Assembly: GCA_964392965.1 (NCBI GenBank)
Contig: CAYMSA010000004.1
Span: 1 to 50,915, forward strand
DNA: 50,915 bases
From: CAYMSA01 sp964392965
Lineage (GTDB): Bacteria > Actinomycetota > Coriobacteriia > Anaerosomatales > Anaerosomataceae
Reading direction: 5' to 3'
Shown one piece after another: positions 32,153 through 39,888 of this stretch (within the stretch, counting starts at the first letter, position 1; every line of letters starts with the position of its first letter). Both the position numbers and the translations under genes were made by a program. The notes below the pieces were generated by a model. It was not told the origin of the DNA, did no database searches, and saw only the letters and a list, made by a program, of their open reading frames with translations.

Positions 32153-33900
32153 GAGGCACCTCCCCGCTCGCAGGTGGGTTGCGCCTCGACGATGGCGTCG
32201 AAACGGCACACCTGGACGCACTGGGAACAGCCCACGCACTGGGCGACGTCGATGACAGCGGTGCGGTCCTCCGCGCGTGCGATAGCAGGACAGCCGAGCT
32301 TGATGCAGAGGCCGCAGGCGGTGCAACGCTCGGTATCGACGACGTACGGTGTCTTGCGCTCACGGACGAGGAGGGCACACGGCGCCTTCGCGATGATGAC
32401 GCTGAGGTGCGGAGCGGCCACTTCCTCAGCGATGACGGCGCGGGTTCCTTCGAGGTCGTGCGGGTCTACCGTCCGGACCGAGCTGGCCCCCAGTGCCCGG
32501 GCGAGGACTTCGAGGTCGACGGCAGGCGCGGGCGAGCCGTCGATCGCGAGTCCGTTCACCGGGTTGCCCTGGTGCCCGGTCATCGCCGTGGTGCGGTTGT
32601 CGAGGACGACGACGTTCCCTCCTCGATCGGCATATGCCATGTGGAGGAGTCCGGTGAGGCCCGAGTGGGCGAACGTGGAGTCACCGATGACGGCCACGAT
32701 GGGTCGTTCCGTTGTTCCAGCCAGCCCGAGACCGTGTGCCATGCCGATGCTCGCACCCATGCACAGGCTGCTGTCCATGCCGGAGAGCGGTGGCAGTGCG
32801 GCCAGCGTGTAGCAGCCGATGTCACCGGTGACAATCGCCTTGTTCCGACCGAGCGCCCAGAAGACACCGCGATGCGGACAGCCGGCGCACATGAGCGGCG
32901 GCCGTGCGGGCAGCCCGTCGATCGCGGGACGCGATGGCTGCTCCCCCGCCCCGAACGCGTGAGCGATGATCGCCGGAGAGAGTTCGCCGGCTGTCGGAAG
33001 GTCGAGGTGCAGCAGCTCGATGCCGAGGGCCTCCGCACGCAGGGCGATGAACGGCTCGAGTTCTTCGACGATCGCCACGGTCGCCACCTGTGCGGCGAAC
33101 GTCCGCATGAGGTCCTCGGGCAGCGGAAACGGCATCCCGAGCTTGAGGACCGAGGCATCGGGCAGGGCTTCGCGGACGTACTGGTACGCCACCCCGGACG
33201 TGATGATGCCGAGTGAAGCGTCGCGCATCTCGATACGGTTCTCCGGCGCCCGGTTGGACTCGGCGGTGAGGCGCTCCATGCGCTCACGCAGGTCCAGACG
33301 TCGGGAGCGGGCGTGGCCGGGCAGCATCACGAACTTCTGGGGATCGCGCCGGTACGGCGAGAGTGCGACATCCTCCCGCTCGCCGGTCTCGATGAGCGTC
33401 TTCCCGTGCGAGATACGCGTCGTCATGCGTACGATGACGGGTATATCGTAGGCCTCCGAGAGCTCGAACGCCCGCCGGGTGAACGCAAGGGCCTCCTGGC
33501 TGTCAGAAGGCTCGAGCACCGGTACGTGTGCGCCTGCGGCGTGGCTCCGGGTGTCCTGCTCGTTCTGAGAGCTGTGCATACCGGGATCGTCGGCCACGAG
33601 GTACACGAGACCGCCCTTCACGCCGGTGTAGGACTGCGTGTAGAGGGCGTCCGCGGCGACATTGAGCCCGACGTGCTTCATGGTCACTATCGAGCGCCCG
33701 CCGCCGAGGCACATGCCGGCAGCCACTTCAGCAGCGACCTTCTCGTTGGGGGCCCACTCGCAGCGCACGTTATCGTAGCGCGTGAGGTTCTCCAGGACCT
33801 CAGTCGAGGGCGTGCCCGGATAGCCGACTCCAAGGAGAGCTCCCGCCTCCCACGCTCCCCGGGCGACTGCCTCGTTGCCGGACATGAGAGTACGCGACAC
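32149..33900 (-). CDS. iorA: Indolepyruvate:ferredoxin oxidoreductase, alpha subunit
   Basis: A 583-residue subunit with the thiamine-diphosphate domains ('GYPGTPSTEVLENL', 'CAGCPHRGVFWALG', 'VIGDSTFAHSGLTGLLHM') and two C-terminal 4Fe-4S motifs, 'CTACGLCIKLGCP' and 'CVGCSQCVQVC'. It is oxygen-sensitive chemistry, fitting an anaerobe. GTG 33900 is chosen because GGAGGT lies 5 bases upstream; the frame runs on to 33957 without a signal. First gene of a nine-gene operon. Confidence 0.95.
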   Translation of the reverse strand: MSRTLMSGNEAVARGAWEAGALLGVGYPGTPSTEVLENLTRYDNVRCEWAPNEKVAAEVAAGMCLGGGRSIVTMKHVGLNVAADALYTQSYTGVKGGLVYLVADDPGMHSSQNEQDTRSHAAGAHVPVLEPSDSQEALAFTRRAFELSEAYDIPVIVRMTTRISHGKTLIETGEREDVALSPYRRDPQKFVMLPGHARSRRLDLRERMERLTAESNRAPENRIEMRDASLGIITSGVAYQYVREALPDASVLKLGMPFPLPEDLMRTFAAQVATVAIVEELEPFIALRAEALGIELLHLDLPTAGELSPAIIAHAFGAGEQPSRPAIDGLPARPPLMCAGCPHRGVFWALGRNKAIVTGDIGCYTLAALPPLSGMDSSLCMGASIGMAHGLGLAGTTERPIVAVIGDSTFAHSGLTGLLHMAYADRGGNVVVLDNRTTAMTGHQGNPVNGLAIDGSPAPAVDLEVLARALGASSVRTVDPHDLEGTRAVIAEEVAAPHLSVIIAKAPCALLVRERKTPYVVDTERCTACGLCIKLGCPAIARAEDRTAVIDVAQCVGCSQCVQVCRFDAIVEAQPTCERGGAS

Positions 33901-33947
33901 GAATACCTCCGAATGGATAGGCGTACAGGGGACACACGATTCGCTGA

Positions 33948-33974
33948 ATGATAGCACAGGGACCTCGTCGGTCC
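33948..33974 (-). promoter_or_regulatory. Possible iorA promoter with palindrome
   Basis: On the minus strand TG-C-TATCAT (33956 to 33948) fits an extended -10 element 48 bases before the iorA start. Just upstream is the inverted repeat GGACC-N5-GGTCC (33960-33974), where a -35 element would lie; it may be an operator or the end hairpin of apt. No clear -35 hexamer. Confidence 0.4.
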
Positions 33975-34002
33975 TGCTGCTGAAGGAGCGACTGTCGGGG
34001 GT

Positions 34003-34518
34003 TCAGGACACGTGAACGAGCGATACCACACGGGCGTCGCCGAGACGCTTTCTGCCCTCCAGGAAGTCGAGCTCGATGAGGAATGCGAAGCCAGCGATCG
34101 TGGCGCCCATGTCCCGAACGAGGGCGCCCTTCGCGGCAGCGGTTCCACCGGTGGCGAGGACATCGTCAACGATGAGGACCACGTCGTCGGGACGAAGGGC
34201 GTCTACGTGGACCTCCAGGGAATCCGTCCCGTACTCCAGATCATAGGTGTGAGCGGTTGTGTTCCAGGGAAGTTTGCCGGGTTTGCGTGCCGGTACGAAT
34301 CCTGCGCCGAGCGCGTAGGCAAGCGCTCCGCCGAAGATGAAACCACGGGCCTCGGCACCGATGATCTTCGTGACCCCCGCATCCGCGTATGCGGCAGCGA
34401 TCGTCTCGATGACGTCCCGGAAGCCCTCCGGGTCCGCGAGGAGCGGCGTGATGTCCTTGAAGATCACGCCCGTCTTGGGGAAGTCCGGGATGTCCCGGAT
34501 GTAACGCTCGAACTCCAT
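34003..34518 (-). CDS. apt: Adenine phosphoribosyltransferase
   Basis: A 171-residue type I PRTase: 'IPDFPKTGVIFKDITPLL', 'GAEARGFIFGGALA', PRPP loop 'VLIVDDVLATGGT'. It makes AMP from adenine. ATG 34518 has GAGGAGGCC-type signal upstream; the open frame to 34746 is an antisense-like extension into hpt. It follows hpt after 44 bases. Confidence 0.95.
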   Translation of the reverse strand: MEFERYIRDIPDFPKTGVIFKDITPLLADPEGFRDVIETIAAAYADAGVTKIIGAEARGFIFGGALAYALGAGFVPARKPGKLPWNTTAHTYDLEYGTDSLEVHVDALRPDDVVLIVDDVLATGGTAAAKGALVRDMGATIAGFAFLIELDFLEGRKRLGDARVVSLVHVS

Positions 34519-34562
34519 GAAGGGGCCTCCTCGTAGCGTCTGGCACCGGTGACTGCAACTGG

Positions 34563-35129
34563 TCAGGCGCCTTCGTCTGTTCCTTTCCATACGCTCTCGT
34601 CCAGTGTCGCAATGTATGAGAGATTGCGCCACTCCCCGTCGAGATCGAGCCCGTAACCCACGAGGAAACGGTCGGGAACGGTGAAGCCACGGTACTCGAT
34701 AGGGAGATCGACGAAACGCCGGACGCTCTTGTCGAGCAGCGTGCACACAGCGATACTCGCCGGCTGTCGCTGCTGGAGCACACGCAGGAGGTAGTTGAGC
34801 GTGAGTCCGGTGTCGATGATGTCCTCGACGATCAGGACATCGCGACCCTCGATGGCGTCGTCGAGGTCCTTGGTGATTCTCACCGTTCCGGAAGACCCCG
34901 GCCCGTACGAAGAGATCGCCATGAAATCGACGGTGAGCGGGATGTCGATGTGGCGGCAGAGGTCGGCGAGGAAGATGACGCCTCCCCTCAGCACACTAAC
35001 GAGAACGAGATCACGGCTGCGGTAGTCCCGTGTGATGGTCGCGCCGAGGCGACGTACAGCGTGCTCGATCTCGCCCTCGGGAAGGAAGATCGCGTCCATG
35101 CGTGAGTCAGGCAGTCCTTGCCCGGACAT
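34563..35129 (-). CDS. hpt: Hypoxanthine phosphoribosyltransferase
   Basis: A 188-residue PRTase: 'VSVLRGGVIFLADL', PRPP loop 'VLIVEDIIDTGLTL', and 'PDRFLVGYGLDLDGEWRNL'. ATG 35129 overlaps the upstream TGA (ATGA) with GGAGG ahead; a later ATG at 35099 is possible. In many actinobacteria and bacilli hpt lies near tilS and ftsH; here it is tied instead to a nuclease-fold protein and a MerR/FHA pair. Confidence 0.95.
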   Translation of the reverse strand: MSGQGLPDSRMDAIFLPEGEIEHAVRRLGATITRDYRSRDLVLVSVLRGGVIFLADLCRHIDIPLTVDFMAISSYGPGSSGTVRITKDLDDAIEGRDVLIVEDIIDTGLTLNYLLRVLQQRQPASIAVCTLLDKSVRRFVDLPIEYRGFTVPDRFLVGYGLDLDGEWRNLSYIATLDESVWKGTDEGA

Positions 35130-35587
35130 CACTCGTCGTCCTCCGGTGCGGAATCGCCTTCGTCGGCCGTGACGGCCTCGAAGCCGCCCCCCGCCCGCCG
35201 GGTCAGCGGTGTTGCGGCGATGCCGTACTTGTAGAGGAGCTTTCGGAAATCGTGTTGATAGAGGATCTGTATCGAGACATCCGGGTAGAGCTCTCGCAAT
35301 CGACGGACTTTGCGGTTCTTCTTCGTGACGAGTTTCTGGCTCATCGTTGTGAGTTCGATGTAGAGGTCCGAGTCGGGCAGGTAGAAGTCCGGAGTGAACG
35401 AGGCGATCACGCGGCCTTCGTCGTCCCACTCGAGCGGGAAGGTCGTCGGCTCATACTGCCATTCGATCCGGTAGAAATCGAGGATTCGTGCAGCGGCCTG
35501 TTCGCTCGGATGGGTGAAGGTCGTATGGGCGACCCTATCCGAGACTGGCAGGTCAGAGGCTAGATCCTCGAGTTCGTCGGCGTCCAT
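35129..35587 (-). CDS. PD-(D/E)XK-fold-like protein of unknown function
   Basis: A 152-residue protein. The pattern E29, 'WQYEP', 'FTPDFYLPDSDLYIEL' (P66-D67 ... E78) resembles restriction-endonuclease-like folds, in which an acidic residue precedes a beta hairpin ending E-x-K. Here T80 replaces the usual Lys, while K85, K89, K90 and K93 follow. It might be a nuclease with a shifted Lys or a non-catalytic nucleic-acid binder. It is translationally coupled to hpt (ATGA). Confidence 0.55.
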   Translation of the reverse strand: MDADELEDLASDLPVSDRVAHTTFTHPSEQAAARILDFYRIEWQYEPTTFPLEWDDEGRVIASFTPDFYLPDSDLYIELTTMSQKLVTKKNRKVRRLRELYPDVSIQILYQHDFRKLLYKYGIAATPLTRRAGGGFEAVTADEGDSAPEDDE

Positions 35588-35593
35588 GGTCGG

Positions 35594-36304
35594 CTAATCG
35601 AGGTCCTCGAACACACGCCCTACCGAGCGCCGGAGCATGTGGCGGGTCAACTCGTCGGTCCGCTCTAGGAGTCCGTTGAGCGTTTCGACGAGCTTCTGAC
35701 GTGCCTCCGGCGTGCGGTGACGCATCGTGGGCAGAAGTATCTGCTGGAAAAGGGCCGCCTGACGCTCGGCAAAAGACTCGTGGACGCGCAGATGGCGTGG
35801 CTCGATGCCGAACTGGCGCATCTCCCAACAGGTGTGGGTTATCGGGATGTCACGGCCGGGGATCTCGTCCCCCTGAGGGCCACTCTCGATCTCAACGACG
35901 CCGAAGGAAGCCAGGTCACGGACGAACGCCGCGGGGATACCGAGAACCTCTGGCAGTCGCGTGAGCGGCACTGCGTCGGGGATGTCGAGCGGCAGCGAGG
36001 CAGTCTGGAGTTCGTCGACCGTCGGCTTGAGTTCGGGAGGAAGCTTGCCCTTGTCGAGATCATCGAGCTTCTCCCGGATGACGGAGAGCGGCATGAAGTG
36101 GTCTCGCTGGAGCCGGAGCACCAGTTCGAGACGGGTGACATCGGCGGAACGGAACGTACGGTATCCACCCGGCGTACGCTCGGGCGCGATGAGTCCTTCG
36201 TCCTCGAGGAAGCGGACCTTTGAGATCGTCAGGTCGGGAAACGCGGGTGAGAGCTTCTCGACGACCTCTCCGATGGTCAGGTAGTCACGAACGCGCGCTG
36301 CCAC
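35594..36304 (-). CDS. MerR-family regulator, FtsR-like
   Basis: A 236-residue protein with a MerR winged HTH ('LTIGEVVEKLSPAFPDLTISKVRFLEDEGLI', key part SKVRFLEDEGLI-PERTPGGYR) and a long C-terminal region. 'FPDLTISKVRFLE...GL..P.RTPGGYR' is close to FtsR, the regulator of ftsZ and division genes in Corynebacterium and Mycobacterium, which also lies next to an FHA protein (GarA/OdhI). GTG 36304 is chosen for spacing from GGAGG; GTG 36307 is possible. It overlaps the FHA gene by 20 bases. Confidence 0.75.
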   Translation of the reverse strand: MAARVRDYLTIGEVVEKLSPAFPDLTISKVRFLEDEGLIAPERTPGGYRTFRSADVTRLELVLRLQRDHFMPLSVIREKLDDLDKGKLPPELKPTVDELQTASLPLDIPDAVPLTRLPEVLGIPAAFVRDLASFGVVEIESGPQGDEIPGRDIPITHTCWEMRQFGIEPRHLRVHESFAERQAALFQQILLPTMRHRTPEARQKLVETLNGLLERTDELTRHMLRRSVGRVFEDLD

Positions 36305-36755
36305 CACTCACCTCCCCGCCGAGGAAGACCATGCGAAAGCGCCCGATCTGCACGGTGTCGCCGGTGTGCAGCATCGTCGCGGTCACCACCTCATCGTTCA
36401 CGTAGGTCCCGTTGAGCGATCCCACATCCACGACGGTCACCGTAGCGCCTTCGACGAGAAGACGCGCGTGCGCTCTCGAGACCGTGACATCGTTGAGGAA
36501 GATGTCGCTTTCGGGGCTACGACCGATGGTCAGCTCGGGACGATCGAGATAGAAGCGCTCGCCCGACCCCATGGTGCCGAGGACGATCAGGGCCGGCATC
36601 TCTGGCTCGGGGGTGGTCTCCGTGGGAGGAGGACCGGCGTCTTCGGCCACCGCCTCGAACACGGCGGTGGGACTATCGAGCTCAGCGCCACACGCGGGAC
36701 AGAATGAGCTGCCCTCGGGCACCTCGGCATCGCAGACGGTGCATCGCTCAGTCAT
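36285..36755 (-). CDS. Zinc-ribbon FHA protein, GarA/OdhI-like
   Basis: A 156-residue protein: N-terminal zinc ribbon (C5-x2-C8 ... C19-x2-C22), an acidic/proline linker with T-E-T-T-P (residues 45-49), and an FHA domain with 'LTIGRSPESDIFLND', 'SRAHARL' and 'GSLNGTYVN'. GarA/OdhI has an ETT site before the FHA domain that is phosphorylated by Ser/Thr kinases; ETT at 46-48 lies in the same place. GarA lacks a classical zinc ribbon, so this is a variant. No kinase gene is in the window. Confidence 0.8.
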   Translation of the reverse strand: MTERCTVCDAEVPEGSSFCPACGAELDSPTAVFEAVAEDAGPPPTETTPEPEMPALIVLGTMGSGERFYLDRPELTIGRSPESDIFLNDVTVSRAHARLLVEGATVTVVDVGSLNGTYVNDEVVTATMLHTGDTVQIGRFRMVFLGGEVSGGSARS

Positions 36756-36792
36756 CGGAGTCTCCGGCTCTGTGTGCGGCGGCGGGCGTGCG

Positions 36793-37053
36793 TCAGTCGA
36801 GGATGTCGCGGCCCTTGGGGTTGAAGAAGCTTGAGACCTGCTCCTCGAGCGCGTCGACCACCTCGGCGTCGGAGAAGACGCGGGAGATGCGCTCCTCGTT
36901 CAACCGGTTCTTAACGTACGGATCGCGGACGATCTCGGAGAGGGAGCGGCCGTTCTGCAGTTCGCGCACCACATAGTCGACCACGCGCTCTTCGACGGCG
37001 TCATTGGACATGTCATCGAGGATGCTCTGGATCTTCTCCGCTAGTCCGGCCAT
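36793..37053 (-). CDS. Small helical protein of unknown function, 86 residues
   Basis: Begins MAGLAEKIQSILDDMSND, all-helical in appearance, acidic, with 'DPYVKNRLNEERISRVFSD' in the middle. I do not recognise the family. AAGGAGAGC precedes the ATG at 37053. It sits between the RsiG-like gene and the FHA gene with gaps of 37 bases on each side, so it probably belongs to their operon. Confidence 0.65.
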   Translation of the reverse strand: MAGLAEKIQSILDDMSNDAVEERVVDYVVRELQNGRSLSEIVRDPYVKNRLNEERISRVFSDAEVVDALEEQVSSFFNPKGRDILD

Positions 37054-37090
37054 GGTGCTCTCCTTGCGTCGTTTGCCTTCTGACAGTACT

Positions 37091-37396
37091 TCACTCTTCA
37101 GGATAGTCGTCCGCCGTGACATCGAAACGCGAGACGCCGCGCAAATCGGTGGAGAGTATGTCCACGAGGCGGTGGATCTCATCACCCGACACGATGGAGT
37201 CACCGGTCTCTCTGTCCGCTTTGAGGCGTCTCACGACCTCAGCGCGCAGGATATCGATCTTGCCGTGCAACACCCGACGGCGGTAGCTGATCCGCTGTTC
37301 TTCCTCGTAGTAGCGGTCAAGAAGCTCCTTGATCTCGTCAAGAGAACGCTCGCCGAGATCGAGCAGTGTCTCGTCGTTGGCTGAATGCTCTGTCAT
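37091..37396 (-). CDS. RsiG-like putative cyclic-di-GMP-binding anti-sigma protein
   Basis: A 101-residue helical protein. Residues 33-48 fit E-x3-S-x2-R-x3-H-x3-D (E33, S37, R40, H44, D48), nearly the E-x3-S-x2-R-x3-Q-x3-D motif by which actinobacterial RsiG binds cyclic di-GMP; only Gln is replaced by His. 'SYRRRVLHGKIDILRAE' strongly resembles RsiG. There is one motif rather than two, as in the homodimeric RsiG described from Rubrobacter. RsiG sequesters sigma factor WhiG. No sigma factor gene is in the window. Confidence 0.72.
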   Translation of the reverse strand: MTEHSANDETLLDLGERSLDEIKELLDRYYEEEQRISYRRRVLHGKIDILRAEVVRRLKADRETGDSIVSGDEIHRLVDILSTDLRGVSRFDVTADDYPEE

Positions 37397-37440
37397 GACT
37401 CCCCCTTGCTCACGCTGGCACGCGGGGCCCTATCAGCGCC

Positions 37441-37449
37441 ATTGTAGCA
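37441..37449 (-). promoter_or_regulatory. Extended -10 promoter of the RsiG-like operon
   Basis: On the minus strand TG-C-TACAAT (37449 to 37441), 45 bases before the ATG at 37396. The -10 match is good; no clear -35, which is usual for extended -10 promoters. It likely drives the operon through to apt. Confidence 0.5.
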
Positions 37450-37468
37450 GACGCGGTGGGCGCAATCC

Positions 37469-37491
37469 GTCTACCTCGACTCGACGTAGAC
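37469..37491 (-). terminator. Hairpin after the lipoate ligase-like gene
   Basis: GTCTAC (37469-37474) pairs with GTAGAC (37486-37491), about 77 bases beyond the stop of the ligase-like gene at 37568. No T-run. A second palindrome CGCACGTGCG lies at 37535-37544. Either may end the glycine-cleavage operon. Confidence 0.35.
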
Positions 37492-37567
37492 ACGAGTGGA
37501 CCGGTGCAGATATCACCGCGGGACGAGTGATTGCCGCACGTGCGTCCGACGGCCGCTCTTCCGCAGT

Positions 37568-38347
37568 TCAGAGGCGGTATCCGCTGCACAGACGTGCAGC
37601 CGTCGCCTCTTCTCCCGGGAGCAGCGCACCGGGGCTGAGGCACGCGCCGAAGACCTCCGTGAGGCCGCGTTCGAGGCCGACGACGAGTGCTCGTACAAGC
37701 GCCTCTTGGCCGGGGGACTCGACTAGGATATCGGTTAGGGTGGTGGTCTTGTCGGCGAGGGCCTGTCGTTCGTCGTCATCGAGCATGAAGACCGCCGACT
37801 CGCGGCTGAGGTCACGACTGATGACGAACGAGCCGTGCTGGAGGCACGAATCGCGGTGCCAGACCTGGGCACTACCGGAGAGTTTGGCCAGCCCGAGCGA
37901 GAGGTCGGCCGAGGTCGTCTGGAGGTAGCACGCGCCGGTGGCGGTCGTGCCGCGAGCGCGTGCCGTGAGCTCGGCGGAGACGCCGAGCTCGGCGTAGGCG
38001 GCAAGGAGCAGCCGGCAGAGAAGGTGGTAGCTTGCCTTGACGCCGTGCGGGAGGCCGTCGCGAATCCCTGCGACGATCGAGTAGGTCACCTCGTCGTCGT
38101 GAAGGACGCCCCGGCCTCCCGTCGGGCGCCGGGTCAGGGCGATGCCCGCCTCGGTGCAGTAGACGGTATCGACGGTCTCGAGACGCTGGAACCGCCCGAT
38201 CGAGACGGTCGGGCGGTTCCAGCGGTACAACCTGAGCGTGGGTGGGACCTCTCCCCGCTCGTGAGCCTCAAGCATGGCCCGATCAACGGCCATGTTCCAG
38301 GCGGCATCGCCCGGGCCGTGGATCACGAGCCGCCATGCGTTCGTCAC
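37568..38347 (-). CDS. lplA: Lipoate--protein ligase/lipoyltransferase family protein
   Basis: A 259-residue BPL/LplA-fold enzyme: 'NMAVDRAMLEAH', 'RRPTGGRGVLHDDEVTYS' and the lysine region 'GLAKLSGSAQVWHR'. It lacks the large C-terminal LplA domain, so it may be a short LplA, LplJ-like or LipL/LipM-type transferase. GTG 38347 overlaps the gcvPB TGA (GTGA). Being last in the gcv operon, it most likely lipoylates GcvH at Lys62. Confidence 0.82.
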   Translation of the reverse strand: MTNAWRLVIHGPGDAAWNMAVDRAMLEAHERGEVPPTLRLYRWNRPTVSIGRFQRLETVDTVYCTEAGIALTRRPTGGRGVLHDDEVTYSIVAGIRDGLPHGVKASYHLLCRLLLAAYAELGVSAELTARARGTTATGACYLQTTSADLSLGLAKLSGSAQVWHRDSCLQHGSFVISRDLSRESAVFMLDDDERQALADKTTTLTDILVESPGQEALVRALVVGLERGLTEVFGACLSPGALLPGEEATAARLCSGYRL

Positions 38348-39888
38348 TCGGCGGGCCTCCAGGCTAGATCGGGGCGCTTGACGGCGGCCGCCTCGTCGAG
38401 CCGGCGAACCGGTGTCGTGACCGGTGCATCGTGCAGGAGTGCCGGGTCGTGCTCGACTTCGTCGGCGATGCGCAGCATGACCTGGGCGAAGCGGTCGAGT
38501 GTGGCCTTGTCCTCGGTCTCCGTCGGCTCGATCATGAGGGCCTCCTCTACGATCAGCGGGAAGTACACCGTCGGAGGATGGAAGCCGTAGTCGAGCAGAC
38601 GCTTGGCGACATCGAGCGTGCGGACGCCGTGCTCCCGGCGCATACGTGCCCCCGATGCCACGAACTCGTGCATGCAGGTGCGTGGGTAGGCCGCCGGCCA
38701 CCGGTCCTGAAGGAGCGCCTTGATGTAGTTGGCCGAGATGACCGATTGCTCGCCTACTTCGGTGAGGCCTTGTGCGCCGAGTGCGCGGATGTACGCGTAC
38801 GCCCGGATGAGCACGCCGACGTTGCCGGTGAAGGATCTGACGCGGCCGATGCTCATCTCGGGATGTGTGAGCGCGCAGGAGCCGTCTTCGGCGCTGGAGA
38901 CGACAGGACCCGGCAGGAAGGGCGCGAGTGCGGCGGTGACGGCGACCGGCCCGGCCCCGGGTCCGCCCCCACCGTGCGGTGTGGCGAACGTCTTGTGAAG
39001 GTTGATGTGCAGCGCGTCGAAGCCCATGTCTCCGGGTCTCGTGATGCCGAGGATGGGATTGAGGTTCGCCCCGTCGCAATACGCGAGCGCACCCGCCTCG
39101 TGGATGAGCTGCGTGACCTCGAGGATGTTCTCGTCGAACAGCCCGAGCGTGTTCGGGTTGGTGAGCATGATGGCCGCCACGTCGGTATCGAGCAAGCTCC
39201 GCAGGGCCGCCACATCGACGTTCCCTCGTTCGTCGCTCGGCACCTGGGTGACCTCGTAGCCGCACATCTTGACGGTTGCCGGGTTGGTACCGTGGGCCGC
39301 GTCGGGGACGAGGACGCGGGCGCGCACATCGCCGCGCGACTCGTGATACGCGCGGATCGTGAGGAGGCCGGTAAGCTCACCGTGAGCACCGGCTGCCGGC
39401 TGCAGGCTCACCGCCGGAAGACCGCTCACCTCGGCGAGCGCCTCCTGAAGGTGCCACATGAGTCCGAGCAACCCCTGGACGGTCTCTTCGGGCTGGTACG
39501 GGTGGAGCGACGCGAATCCTGGAAGCCGTGACGCCCACTCCCCGATCCGCGGGTTGTACTTCATCGTGCAGCTGCCGAGCGGGTAGAAGCCGCTGTCGAC
39601 GCCGAAGTTGGCGTTCGCGAGGCGCTCGTAGTGACGCGCCATCTGTCCCTCGGTCACTCGCGGGAGTGCCGGTGGCACATGGCGGTAGTGGGTGCCGAGA
39701 GCGTCGGCGAGCGAGAGGTCCGGCACGTCTGGCGCGGGGGGCTCGAGACAGACGCACCCCTCTCCCCCGCGCTCGAAGATGAGCGTGCCGATGAGTGGTT
39801 CGCGCGTCGTCGCGGCGTTCGGTGCGCACTCTCCCCTGGCTGGTGACGGGACGGAATCGATGGACGATCGGTTGAGGTCGTGGCTCAC
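38344..39888 (-). CDS. gcvPB: Glycine dehydrogenase (decarboxylating), subunit 2
   Basis: A 514-residue PLP enzyme half. 'YPLGSCTMKYNP', 'LQPAAGAHGELTGL', 'DAAHGTNPAT' and the PLP-lysine motif 'NLHKTFATPHGGGGPG' are diagnostic. GTG 39888 overlaps the gcvPA stop and has GAGGAGG upstream; the longer frame to 40383 is not supported. The N-terminus has about 20 extra residues compared with many homologues. Confidence 0.93.
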   Translation of the reverse strand: MSHDLNRSSIDSVPSPARGECAPNAATTREPLIGTLIFERGGEGCVCLEPPAPDVPDLSLADALGTHYRHVPPALPRVTEGQMARHYERLANANFGVDSGFYPLGSCTMKYNPRIGEWASRLPGFASLHPYQPEETVQGLLGLMWHLQEALAEVSGLPAVSLQPAAGAHGELTGLLTIRAYHESRGDVRARVLVPDAAHGTNPATVKMCGYEVTQVPSDERGNVDVAALRSLLDTDVAAIMLTNPNTLGLFDENILEVTQLIHEAGALAYCDGANLNPILGITRPGDMGFDALHINLHKTFATPHGGGGPGAGPVAVTAALAPFLPGPVVSSAEDGSCALTHPEMSIGRVRSFTGNVGVLIRAYAYIRALGAQGLTEVGEQSVISANYIKALLQDRWPAAYPRTCMHEFVASGARMRREHGVRTLDVAKRLLDYGFHPPTVYFPLIVEEALMIEPTETEDKATLDRFAQVMLRIADEVEHDPALLHDAPVTTPVRRLDEAAAVKRPDLAWRPAE

